Shown one piece after another: positions 50,141 to 58,712 of a stretch of 64,000 nucleotides of DNA; position 1 is the first letter of the stretch, and every line of letters starts with the position of its first letter. Position numbers and translations under genes: made by a program. The notes beneath the pieces are model-generated. The model did no database searches and was not told the origin of the DNA. It saw nothing but the letters and a program-made list of their open reading frames with translations. This stretch comes from Candidatus Faecicola pullistercoris. Its GTDB lineage: Bacteria > Bacillota > Clostridia > Christensenellales > CAG-917. The DNA lies in contig DVNW01000008.1 in NCBI GenBank assembly GCA_018714105.1, positions 1-64,000 of the forward strand, read 5' to 3'.

Positions 50141-51076
50141 ATGAAAACATTCAATCACATCCCCGTAATGCTTAACGAGTGCATCCGAGGGCTGGACATC
50201 AAACCCGACGGTATTTACGTAGATTGCACGCTGGGTGGCGGGGGACACAGCAAGGAAATAGCAAGCAGGCTCACGACGGGCAGGCTGATAGCCATAGACA
50301 AGGACGAGGACGCCATTATGGCGGCCGCCGAAAGACTTTACGGGTATAAAGAACGCATAACCATCGTTCACGACGACTTTAAGAATTTCAGACACATTCT
50401 CGACGGGCTCAAAATAGACAAAGTCGACGGAATACTCGCCGACCTGGGCGTAAGCTCATATCAGATAGACAACGAGGAACGCGGTTTCTCTTATATCAAG
50501 GACGCGCCTTTGGATATGAGGATGGACCGCAGTCAGTATCTGTCGGCGTTCAACGTGGTAAACGAATACACCGTTAACGAGCTTACCAAAATAATAGCCG
50601 CTTACGGCGAAGAGCGTTACGCCAGAAAAATCGCCGAAAACATAGTGCAATACCGCGAGAACAGATCTATACGCACGACGGGGCAGCTTGCGGAGATAGT
50701 GGAAAAAAGCATACCCGCGAAGTTCAGATGGAAATACGGTAACCCGTGCAAACGAACTTTTCAGGCAATCCGCATCGAGGTGAACGGCGAACTCGAATAT
50801 CTCGACGCCGCGATAACCGATATGGTAAACAGCCTCAAATCCGGCGGAAGGATGTGCGTGATTACCTTCCACAGTCTGGAAGACAGAATAGTCAAACAGC
50901 GGTTTAAGGAATTCTTTACCGACTGCGTATGCGATAAGAGTCTGCCGCAATGCGTGTGCGGTAAGAAACGCGAAATAAAGATACTTACACCCAAACCCGT
51001 AACCGCGGGCGAAGAGGAACTGGGCAACAACTCCCGCGCGGAGTGCGCCAAGCTGAGAATAATCGAAAAAATCTGA
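50141..51076 (+). CDS. rsmH: 16S rRNA (cytosine1402-N4)-methyltransferase RsmH
   Basis: HIPVMLNECIRGL, DCTLGGGGHSKEIASRL, GILADLGVSSYQID, FHSLEDRIVK. Confidence 0.97.
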   Translation: MKTFNHIPVMLNECIRGLDIKPDGIYVDCTLGGGGHSKEIASRLTTGRLIAIDKDEDAIMAAAERLYGYKERITIVHDDFKNFRHILDGLKIDKVDGILADLGVSSYQIDNEERGFSYIKDAPLDMRMDRSQYLSAFNVVNEYTVNELTKIIAAYGEERYARKIAENIVQYRENRSIRTTGQLAEIVEKSIPAKFRWKYGNPCKRTFQAIRIEVNGELEYLDAAITDMVNSLKSGGRMCVITFHSLEDRIVKQRFKEFFTDCVCDKSLPQCVCGKKREIKILTPKPVTAGEEELGNNSRAECAKLRIIEKI

Positions 51077-51107
51077 TTTAAATATATTAAAAGCGAGGAT
51101 GTTTAAA

Positions 51108-51698
51108 ATGATAGGAACTGCCGAAAGAAACAGTGTAAGAGAAGAACAGAATTACAACGGTTACAGCTCTACTTATTCGGGAAGGGCGCCCGTGGCCGAA
51201 AGAAGTTATTATTATAACAACAGCAGATACGAGGCTCCCGCGGCAGAAACTCCTACCGACGAGTACAGGGATTATCTCTGGGGCAAGCTCAACAGCACGG
51301 CGGGTACCGTTCCCGCTTATCAGAGGCAGACGCGCGCGTCGGCCCAGACGTCTTCGGAAGCCTATTCGAGAAGCGCTATCAGGCCCGTTTTCCAGCCCGT
51401 TGATTACAGCTCGCTGAAACCCGCGTCCAGAAGGAAAACTTCTAAAAAGCTCAGCACGCAGGGCAAAATAATTCTGGCGGTTTATCTGGTGGTGGTACTC
51501 GTAATAGTAAGCCTTGTGATAATTAACGCCGAAATGATTAACGGAAGCACCGACACTTATACCAAGGTTGAAGCCGTCAGCCCCTTCGAGGCAAATGAAA
51601 ACGGCCTCCGTTATATCGAAAGTCCATCTTCGCAGACTATCGAGACCAACGCTTTCGACAATTTCTGTGACGGAATCAACAGATTGTTGGGCGAATAA
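51108..51698 (+). CDS. Single-pass membrane protein in the ftsL position of the dcw cluster
   Basis: Disordered N-terminus, one TM (IILAVYLVVVLVIVSLVII), ~55 aa extracytoplasmic tail; start chosen by GAGG spacing. Confidence 0.7.
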   Translation: MIGTAERNSVREEQNYNGYSSTYSGRAPVAERSYYYNNSRYEAPAAETPTDEYRDYLWGKLNSTAGTVPAYQRQTRASAQTSSEAYSRSAIRPVFQPVDYSSLKPASRRKTSKKLSTQGKIILAVYLVVVLVIVSLVIINAEMINGSTDTYTKVEAVSPFEANENGLRYIESPSSQTIETNAFDNFCDGINRLLGE

Positions 51699-51732
51699 CA
51701 TCAGCATAGTAGTAAAAATCCCATAAAAAAGT

Positions 51733-51761
51733 AAAGCAGAGTTTGCGCTCTGCTTTTCTTT
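51733..51761 (+). terminator. Intrinsic terminator 1 between ftsL-slot gene and PBP gene
   Basis: AAAGCAGAG-TTTGCG-CTCTGCTTT-TCTTTTT. Confidence 0.85.
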
Positions 51762-51763
51762 TT

Positions 51764-51790
51764 GCCTTTGCCGCGGCAAGGGCTTTTTTT
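51764..51790 (+). terminator. Intrinsic terminator 2 (tandem)
   Basis: GCCTTTGCC/GGCAAGGGC stem followed by TTTTTTT. Confidence 0.7.
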
Positions 51791-51798
51791 GTTTTCCG

Positions 51799-51827
51799 TC
51801 ATAATCGGCGGGGGACGGCCATATATT
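51799..51827 (+). promoter_or_regulatory. Candidate SigE-like (mother-cell) promoter of the PBP gene
   Basis: TCATAAT-N14-CATATATT compared with recalled SigE consensus kmATATT-N13-15-CATACAnT. Confidence 0.4.
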
Positions 51828-51842
51828 TTTGTGAGGTGGAAA

Positions 51843-53738
51843 ATGAAAGTTTCTTTTCCCGCAAAGCGGATAAAATTCGTCGCTATCGTCTGCGTTATGA
51901 TGTTTGCCGTAGTTGCCGGCAAGCTTTTTTACGTGCAGATAATAAACGGCGTGAATTTGCAGGCGAAAGCCCTTTCGCAGTGGAACAGGGACTTGCCCGT
52001 AACCGCTAAACGCGGAGGCATTTACGATACGCAGGGCATATTACTTGCGGGCGCGACTACAAGGTATTCGGTATACGTCAGGCCCAACGCGCTTACCGAC
52101 GCCGCCAAAGCGGCTTCGCTGCTTTCGGCCCGTCTCGGCCTCGATTACGGAAAACTGCTGGAAAAAATAAGCCGGAAAGGCGTATCCGAAATAACGGTGG
52201 CAAAAAAAGTCGAAAAGGAAGTCATGCTGGAAATACAAAAGGAAAATCTTGACGGAATCTATTTTACCAGAGATACGCAAAGGTATTATCCGTACGGCGA
52301 TTTCATGACTCAGCTTCTGGGATTTACCAATATCGACGGAGAAGGACAGAGCGGCCTGGAACGCTATTACGAAAATTATCTGAAAGGGGTAAACGGTTAC
52401 ATACTTACCGAAAGCGACCTGGTAGGAAAGGAGCTTGAAAACGGACAGACCGCCTTCATGCCCGCCATAGACGGGTTCGATCTCAATACCACTCTGGATT
52501 TTCACGTACAGGCAATAGTCGAAAACGTCGTCGACAAAGCAATGGCCGCAACAAACGCCAAACGCATATCGTGCCTTGTCATGAATCCCGAAAACGGAGA
52601 GGTGCTCGCGCTGGCCGAGAGTCCGTCGTTCGATCTTAACAATCTTCCGCGCGACGACGTGGCCAAACTGCTGACTTACTCTAAAAACAATATGGTATCT
52701 TCGGTTTACGAGCCGGGCAGTACTTTCAAAATACTTACTTCGGCAATAGCGCTTGAAGAAAACGCGTTCAGGGAAGACCACAGCTTTTTCTGCCCCGGAT
52801 ACAGAACGGTGGACGGACAGAGAATAAGGTGCTGGCGTTCGGTGGGACACGGCAGTCAGGATTTTGCCGAGGGCGTATGCAACAGCTGTAACTGCGTGTT
52901 CATGGACTGCGCTCTGGCAATAGGCAAGGAGACCTTTTACGATTATCTTGAAGACTTCGGGCTTATGGCAAAGACCGGAGTCGACGTGAGCGGAGAAACG
53001 TCGGGACTGTTTTTACGAGAGGAAGCCGTAAAAAACGTGGACCTTGCCCGTATAGGTTTCGGGCAGGCGGTAGCGGTAACTCCCATAGGGCTGGCGTCGG
53101 CGGTGGCAACGGCCGTTAACGGAGGCAACAAAATCACTCCGCATATTCTTAAAAGCATAACGGATTTTAACGGAAATACCGTATACGAATATAAAATCAG
53201 TACGGAAAAAAGCAAAATATCGGCCGAAACCAGCGAAAAATTGCGCGATTTACTGCAAAACGTGGTTGAAATCGGCAGCGGTAAAGCCGCTTATCAGGCC
53301 GGATACAGCATAGGCGGCAAGACCGGCACCGCGCAGAAATACGTGAACGGCGCAATAGCGCAGGGAAAATACGTTTCCTCGTTCGTGGGTTATACGTTTA
53401 CCGAAGGCGTTAAAGCCATGGTTGTTTTTATAGTTGACGAGCCCGTAGGTCCGTATTACGGCAGCATAGTAGCGGCGCCTTACGTGGGCGAGATTTTCAA
53501 AGGAATCTTCGATTATAAAAACGTCGCTCCCGTCTACACCCAAAAGGACAAAGAGATTATAGGAGAGCCTTTCGCCATGCCCGACCTCAGAGGCCTTAGC
53601 GTGAACGAGGCCAGAAACATGCTTTACTCTCTTGGCCTGTATTACGAAATCGACGGAGAGGGCGACTACGTATCCGCACAGTTGCCCGCCCCCGGGGCGA
53701 CGGTAGACAAGACGGTAAGCGTGCTTATTTCGGTCTGA
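51843..53738 (+). CDS. spoVD: Class B penicillin-binding protein with C-terminal PASTA domain (SpoVD/FtsI)
   Basis: KRGGIYDTQGILLA, YEPGSTFKI (SxxK), GGKTGTAQ (KTG), C-terminal PASTA-like MPDLRGLSVNEARNMLYSLGL; spoVD versus ftsI is inference. Confidence 0.85.
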   Translation: MKVSFPAKRIKFVAIVCVMMFAVVAGKLFYVQIINGVNLQAKALSQWNRDLPVTAKRGGIYDTQGILLAGATTRYSVYVRPNALTDAAKAASLLSARLGLDYGKLLEKISRKGVSEITVAKKVEKEVMLEIQKENLDGIYFTRDTQRYYPYGDFMTQLLGFTNIDGEGQSGLERYYENYLKGVNGYILTESDLVGKELENGQTAFMPAIDGFDLNTTLDFHVQAIVENVVDKAMAATNAKRISCLVMNPENGEVLALAESPSFDLNNLPRDDVAKLLTYSKNNMVSSVYEPGSTFKILTSAIALEENAFREDHSFFCPGYRTVDGQRIRCWRSVGHGSQDFAEGVCNSCNCVFMDCALAIGKETFYDYLEDFGLMAKTGVDVSGETSGLFLREEAVKNVDLARIGFGQAVAVTPIGLASAVATAVNGGNKITPHILKSITDFNGNTVYEYKISTEKSKISAETSEKLRDLLQNVVEIGSGKAAYQAGYSIGGKTGTAQKYVNGAIAQGKYVSSFVGYTFTEGVKAMVVFIVDEPVGPYYGSIVAAPYVGEIFKGIFDYKNVAPVYTQKDKEIIGEPFAMPDLRGLSVNEARNMLYSLGLYYEIDGEGDYVSAQLPAPGATVDKTVSVLISV

Positions 53739-53774
53739 AATAAATGTATAAAAAAGTCTAATTTTACCTTTCCG

Positions 53775-53803
53775 TTGACACTATTATTCTTTTAGAATAA
53801 TAT
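53775..53803 (+). promoter_or_regulatory. murE promoter
   Basis: TTGACA-N17-TAATAT. Confidence 0.65.
53782..53802. promoter_or_regulatory. Perfect 21-bp palindrome overlapping murE promoter (candidate operator)
   Basis: TATTATTCT-TTT-AGAATAATA. Confidence 0.6.
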
Positions 53804-53829
53804 CAAATCATCAAACACGGAGGCGGCTT

Positions 53830-55275
53830 ATGAAAACACTTAAAAGTTTACTCTCGGGCGTATACGAAGGCGAGGTTCCCGATATCGAGATTGCGGACAT
53901 CTGCACGGACAGCAGGCAGGTTAAGAACGGGGACCTTTTCATTTGCCTGTCGGGCGGAAATTTCGACGGGCACGATTACTCTCTTGAAGCGGAGATGCTG
54001 GGCGCGGCGGCAATAGTTTGCGAACACGCCGTGGAAAGCGGACTGTTTCAGGCGATTGTAAGCGATACGCGCAAGGCATACAGTCTGATATGCGGAAATT
54101 TTTTCGACAATCCCGCCCGGGATATGAAGTTCGCGGCCGTCGTTGGCACCAACGGCAAAACAAGTACGGCTTCGGTTTTGCGGTGTATTCTCGAAAGAGC
54201 CGGACACGTTACGGGGCAGATAGGAACCACGGGCGTCAAGATGCCCGATAAAGTTTACGATACCGGTATGACCACGCCCGACCCTTACGAGCTGAACCGC
54301 TATCTCAAAAAAATGAGAAAAGCGGGCGTCGATACCGTAATCTGCGAAGTCACCGCTCATGCGATTTTCTGGAAAAAGACATACGGGATAAAGGCCGATT
54401 ACGCGATATTCACCAACGTAAGCAAGGACCATCTCGACTTTTTCGGGGATATGGAAACCTATGCCGGGGTAAAGCGCGGTTATTTTTCGCCCGATAACGT
54501 AAAAGTCGCCGTGGTAAATTCGGACGACGAAAACGGCAGGGCGATAATTTCCGCCGCGCGCACGGCGGTGTTTTCGTACGGAATAAATCAACCCGCCGAC
54601 GTTTTCGCCATAGACATACGCCATTCGGACAGGGGGTTGGAATTCGTCATAAATCTGTTTGACGACGTGTTCGGCATCGCCGTTCCGCTGTACGGACGTC
54701 ATAACGTATACAACGTGCTTGCGGCGGCGACTTTGGCAAAACTCATGGGCGTGGACGGGGCGGTTATAAAAGAAGCTCTCGAAAACGCGGACGAAATAGA
54801 GGGGCGGTTTAATATTTTTTATTACAATGGGGCAAAAATAATAGTGGATTTCGCTCATACTCCCGACGGTCTTGACAATCTTCTGCAGGCCGCCGCCGAA
54901 ATTACCGACGGGAAAATAGTTACGGTGTTCGGATGCGGCGGCAACCGCGACAGAACAAAGCGCGCCGAAATGGGAACGGTTGCGGGCATGCGCAGCGACG
55001 AAGTCGTTATTACTTCGGACAATCCCAGATACGAACAGCCCATGGACATAATATCCGATATATTGCCGGGCGTTAAGCGGTGCGGAGCGGAATACATAAT
55101 AATTCAGAACAGAAAAGAGGCCATAGCCTACGCCATATCCCGCGCGGGACGGGGCGACACGGTAGTGATAGCCGGCAAAGGCGGCGAAAAATATACCGAA
55201 GTCAAGGGCAAAAAAATAGCTTACAGCGACGAGAACAGCGTGAAGGCCTTTATCGAAGGAGGAAGGATTGACTGA
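53830..55275 (+). CDS. murE: UDP-MurNAc-tripeptide synthetase (meso-DAP type)
   Basis: VVGTNGKTSTASVL, TTPDPYELNRYL, TSDNPRYEQP (DNPR is typical of mDAP-adding MurE). Confidence 0.96.
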   Translation: MKTLKSLLSGVYEGEVPDIEIADICTDSRQVKNGDLFICLSGGNFDGHDYSLEAEMLGAAAIVCEHAVESGLFQAIVSDTRKAYSLICGNFFDNPARDMKFAAVVGTNGKTSTASVLRCILERAGHVTGQIGTTGVKMPDKVYDTGMTTPDPYELNRYLKKMRKAGVDTVICEVTAHAIFWKKTYGIKADYAIFTNVSKDHLDFFGDMETYAGVKRGYFSPDNVKVAVVNSDDENGRAIISAARTAVFSYGINQPADVFAIDIRHSDRGLEFVINLFDDVFGIAVPLYGRHNVYNVLAAATLAKLMGVDGAVIKEALENADEIEGRFNIFYYNGAKIIVDFAHTPDGLDNLLQAAAEITDGKIVTVFGCGGNRDRTKRAEMGTVAGMRSDEVVITSDNPRYEQPMDIISDILPGVKRCGAEYIIIQNRKEAIAYAISRAGRGDTVVIAGKGGEKYTEVKGKKIAYSDENSVKAFIEGGRID

Positions 55276-56260
55276 CGCCTTAAAAATTCTGCTGGCCGCG
55301 GGACTGACCTTCGCGGCGGGGCTTGCCGTAGGACCGCTTGTCATAAGGGCGGCGAAAAAACTTAAAGCGGGACAGGTGATTCTGGGGTACGTCGAACAGC
55401 ACAGTTACAAGTCGGGTACGCCTACTATGGGCGGATTCATATTTCTTTTGCCCGCTTCTGCGGTGTCCATGATACTGGGGTACACAAAGTTGGCGGCCGT
55501 AGCCGTCGCGCTGACTCTCAGTTACGCAACGCTGGGGTTTCTGGACGATTTTATTAAAATAAAATTCAAACAGAATCTGGGCTTGAGGGCTTATCAGAAA
55601 CTGATAGGCCAGCTGGGCATTGCGGTTATCGTAACGGTATTCTGTTACAAAAACCCTTTGGTAGGCACCGTTATAGATATACCTTTTGCCGCAGTCACGC
55701 TTAACCTGAAATGGTGGTATCTGCCTTTTACGATGTTCGCGTTCATCGCGCTGACGAACGCGGTAAACCTTACCGACGGCCTCGACGGGCTTGCGGGTTC
55801 GGTAGGGATTGCGTATTTCGCCTTTTTCGCGCTGATAATTTATCTGCGCGGAGAAGCGGCCGATTATTTCGGGGAAACCGTTCTGTCCGACGAGCTTAAC
55901 GGGCTTGCGGTATTTTCGGCGGCAATGGCGGGCGGAATAGGAGCCTTTTTGTGGTTTAACGGAAATCCCGCCACGGTTATGATGGGGGATACGGGTTCTC
56001 TGGCCATGGGCGGCGCGGCCGCGGCGGTAGCGGTATTTTCGCGGACTCCTCTGCTTATTCTCGTGCTGGGAGTGACCTATATAGCGTCGTGCGTGTCCGT
56101 CATCGCACAGGTGATATCTTTCAAACTTACGGGAAAAAGAGTTCTGCTTATGGCTCCTCTGCATCACCATTTCGAAAAAAAAGGCTTGCCCGAACAGAAG
56201 ATAGTTTTGCGATATGCGCTCGTAACGGTAGCGGCGGGGCTGATAGCCCTTGCCGCGTGA
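55268..56260 (+). CDS. mraY: Phospho-MurNAc-pentapeptide transferase (TTG start)
   Basis: SGTPTMGGFIFLLP, GFLDDFIKI, NAVNLTDGLDGLAGS, MGDTGSLAMGG, PLHHHFEKKG. Confidence 0.97.
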   Translation: MTDALKILLAAGLTFAAGLAVGPLVIRAAKKLKAGQVILGYVEQHSYKSGTPTMGGFIFLLPASAVSMILGYTKLAAVAVALTLSYATLGFLDDFIKIKFKQNLGLRAYQKLIGQLGIAVIVTVFCYKNPLVGTVIDIPFAAVTLNLKWWYLPFTMFAFIALTNAVNLTDGLDGLAGSVGIAYFAFFALIIYLRGEAADYFGETVLSDELNGLAVFSAAMAGGIGAFLWFNGNPATVMMGDTGSLAMGGAAAAVAVFSRTPLLILVLGVTYIASCVSVIAQVISFKLTGKRVLLMAPLHHHFEKKGLPEQKIVLRYALVTVAAGLIALAA

Positions 56261-56272
56261 AGGTGGTGAAAT

Positions 56273-57580
56273 ATGTTTCTTAAATCCAGAAAAGTTTTGA
56301 TTTACGGTTTTTCGGACAGCGGCAAGCAGGCGGCTTTGCTTGCGTTGTCCGAGGGAGCAGACGTATACGTTTACGACGACGGCAATATTCCCGAACTGAC
56401 CGAAGGCGTTACCTTGGTAACCTCCGAACAGGCCGCCCCCGACGCGGATATAGTGATAATAAGTCCCGGCGTACCTTTCGACAGGCCTTTGCTCGAACGG
56501 GCAAGACTGGCGGGTAAGGAAGTTATAGGGGAAACCGAATTTGCTTACCGTTTCTGCAAAAGCGACATTATAGCGGTAACGGGCACCAACGGCAAAACCA
56601 CTACCACAATGCTTATTAACCGGATACTTAACATGGCGGGGCAGTCATCCTACGCGCTGGGCAACATAGGTATTCCGCTGAGCGCGAAAGTAAAAGAGCT
56701 GCAGCCTTCGCAGACCGTGGTATTGGAAGTAAGCAGCTTTCAGCTTGAAAGCACGGTGACTTTCAGCCCCGACATAAGCGTGATTTTAAATCTCGCGCCC
56801 GACCATATCGACAGACACGGCAGTTACCCGAATTACATAAACGCCAAATGCAAAATATTTGAAAACCAGGTGAAACGGGACAAAGCCGTGCTGAATTACG
56901 ACGACGCCGACACTCAGGCGCTGGCGCAGAGATGCCCCGCCGACGTTTTCTATTTCAGTAAAAGCGAAAGAGTGAGGGGCGCTTACGTCAAAGGCGGAAG
57001 AATCTGCTTCGAGGATAAACGGGCCTCGGTTATATGCCCCGTAAAAGATCTTTCTCTCACGGGCGGACACAATCTGGACAACGCGTTGGCGGCCGTTGCG
57101 GCGGCAAAGCTGAAAGGCGTGGACGATGACATAATATCGCACGCGCTGAAAACCTTCGAACTGCCCGATTTCAGAATGCAGTTTATAGGCAGCAAATGCG
57201 GCAAGGATTTTTATAACGACAGCAAGGGCACGAACGTGGCGGCTACGCTCGCCGCGGTCAGGTCGGTATCGGGTGACAGCCTGCTTATACTGGGCGGAAG
57301 CGATAAAGGCGAAAATTTCGACGACCTTTTTGCAAATCTGCCCGACAGCGTGAAATACGTTCTGGTAAGCGGGGCTAACGCCGACAAAATAATCGAAAGC
57401 GCGGCCAGATGCAAAAAATTTAACGTATTCAAACGTGACAACTTAGAAAACTGCGTTACAGAAAGTTTGTCGTTTGCGGTTAAAAACGTCATTTTTTCGC
57501 CGAGTTCGGCCTCTTTTGACAGATTTATTGACTATAAAGACCGCGGACGGGCATTTAACAGATACTTTAACGGGTTGTGA
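56273..57580 (+). CDS. murD: UDP-MurNAc-L-alanine:D-glutamate ligase
   Basis: ISPGVPFDRP, AVTGTNGKTTTTMLI, LNLAPDHIDRHGS, FYNDSKGTN. Confidence 0.96.
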   Translation: MFLKSRKVLIYGFSDSGKQAALLALSEGADVYVYDDGNIPELTEGVTLVTSEQAAPDADIVIISPGVPFDRPLLERARLAGKEVIGETEFAYRFCKSDIIAVTGTNGKTTTTMLINRILNMAGQSSYALGNIGIPLSAKVKELQPSQTVVLEVSSFQLESTVTFSPDISVILNLAPDHIDRHGSYPNYINAKCKIFENQVKRDKAVLNYDDADTQALAQRCPADVFYFSKSERVRGAYVKGGRICFEDKRASVICPVKDLSLTGGHNLDNALAAVAAAKLKGVDDDIISHALKTFELPDFRMQFIGSKCGKDFYNDSKGTNVAATLAAVRSVSGDSLLILGGSDKGENFDDLFANLPDSVKYVLVSGANADKIIESAARCKKFNVFKRDNLENCVTESLSFAVKNVIFSPSSASFDRFIDYKDRGRAFNRYFNGL

Positions 57581-57581
57581 T

Positions 57582-58688
57582 ATGAAGCGAATAGACTGGA
57601 AATTGGCGACACTTGTTATAGTTTTGTCGCTTTTCGGCATAATTATGATATATTCGGCCAGCAGTTACAGCGCACTGAAAGATTACGGCGACGCATTTTT
57701 TTACGTTAAAAAGCAGGTTTTAGCCTTTTTTTTGGGAATTATCGTAATGTTTGCGCTGATTTTTGTAAATATTGAAAAAATCAAGCGCTTTGCCGTGCCC
57801 GTATATGCGGTCAGTATGCTGCTACTGGCGCTCGTTTTCGTTCCCGGGCTGGGCGTAGAGAGTTACGGTGCGAAAAGATGGCTCGATTTAGGTTTTTTCA
57901 CTTTACAGCCGTCGGAATATTCCAAGTTCGGGCTGGTTATTTTTCTGGCGGCGTTTATGTCGTCCCGCGACATAACGAAGCTGAAAAACCTTGCCCTCGC
58001 GCTCGCGTGCGGACTTGCAATGAGCGCGCTCATAATAGTCGAGCCCAACATGTCCATCACCGTTTGCGTAGGCGCCGTGCTTATTATAATGCTTTTCGTG
58101 GGAGGTATGAAGACAGGACATCTTGCGGCGCTTGCCTTGCCCGCGGCCGCCGCAGTGCCCGTGATGATAATAGCCGAGCCTTACAGGTTAAAACGTCTTG
58201 CCGCATTTATCGATCCGTGGAAAAATCCTTTGGGCGAAGGTTATCAGCTTATTCAGAGTTATTATGCTTTGGGCTCGGGCGGATTTTTCGGAGTGGGGCT
58301 TTTCAATTCGCGTCAGAAATATCTTTTTCTGCCTTTTGCCGAATCCGATTTTATTCTGTCTGTAATAGGGGAGGAACTGGGATATGCGGGCTGTCTGTTG
58401 CTGTTTGCGCTGTTCGCCGCGCTCATATATCTCGGATACGCCGCTGCCGTACGGGCGGATACTCCTTTCAAATGTTATCTTGCCGCGGGCATAACCTCGG
58501 TCATCGCGGTGCAGACTCTGGTGAACGCGGCGGTGGTGAGCGGAGCCATACCGCCTACCGGTCTTCCGCTTCCGTTTATAAGCGCGGGAGGAAGTTCGCT
58601 CGTCGCGTTTATGGCTGCGTGCGGTTTGCTGCTTAACGTATCCGCAAGGGGGGCTACACACAAACAAGAGAAAAACCATAGTATGTAG
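57582..58688 (+). CDS. ftsW: FtsW/SpoVE family SEDS peptidoglycan polymerase
   Basis: MIYSASSY, GAKRWLDLGFFTLQPSEYSKF, PTGLPLPFISAGGSSL; start moved to MKRIDWK. Confidence 0.95.
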   Translation: MKRIDWKLATLVIVLSLFGIIMIYSASSYSALKDYGDAFFYVKKQVLAFFLGIIVMFALIFVNIEKIKRFAVPVYAVSMLLLALVFVPGLGVESYGAKRWLDLGFFTLQPSEYSKFGLVIFLAAFMSSRDITKLKNLALALACGLAMSALIIVEPNMSITVCVGAVLIIMLFVGGMKTGHLAALALPAAAAVPVMIIAEPYRLKRLAAFIDPWKNPLGEGYQLIQSYYALGSGGFFGVGLFNSRQKYLFLPFAESDFILSVIGEELGYAGCLLLFALFAALIYLGYAAAVRADTPFKCYLAAGITSVIAVQTLVNAAVVSGAIPPTGLPLPFISAGGSSLVAFMAACGLLLNVSARGATHKQEKNHSM

Positions 58689-58712
58689 TATTCGGTCACT
58701 TGGGAGTGTGTT

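Noticed and set aside
53848-55344. 498-aa minus-strand ORF
   Set aside because: Shadow ORF antisense to murE, no recognisable motifs, composition typical of reverse reading of coding DNA.
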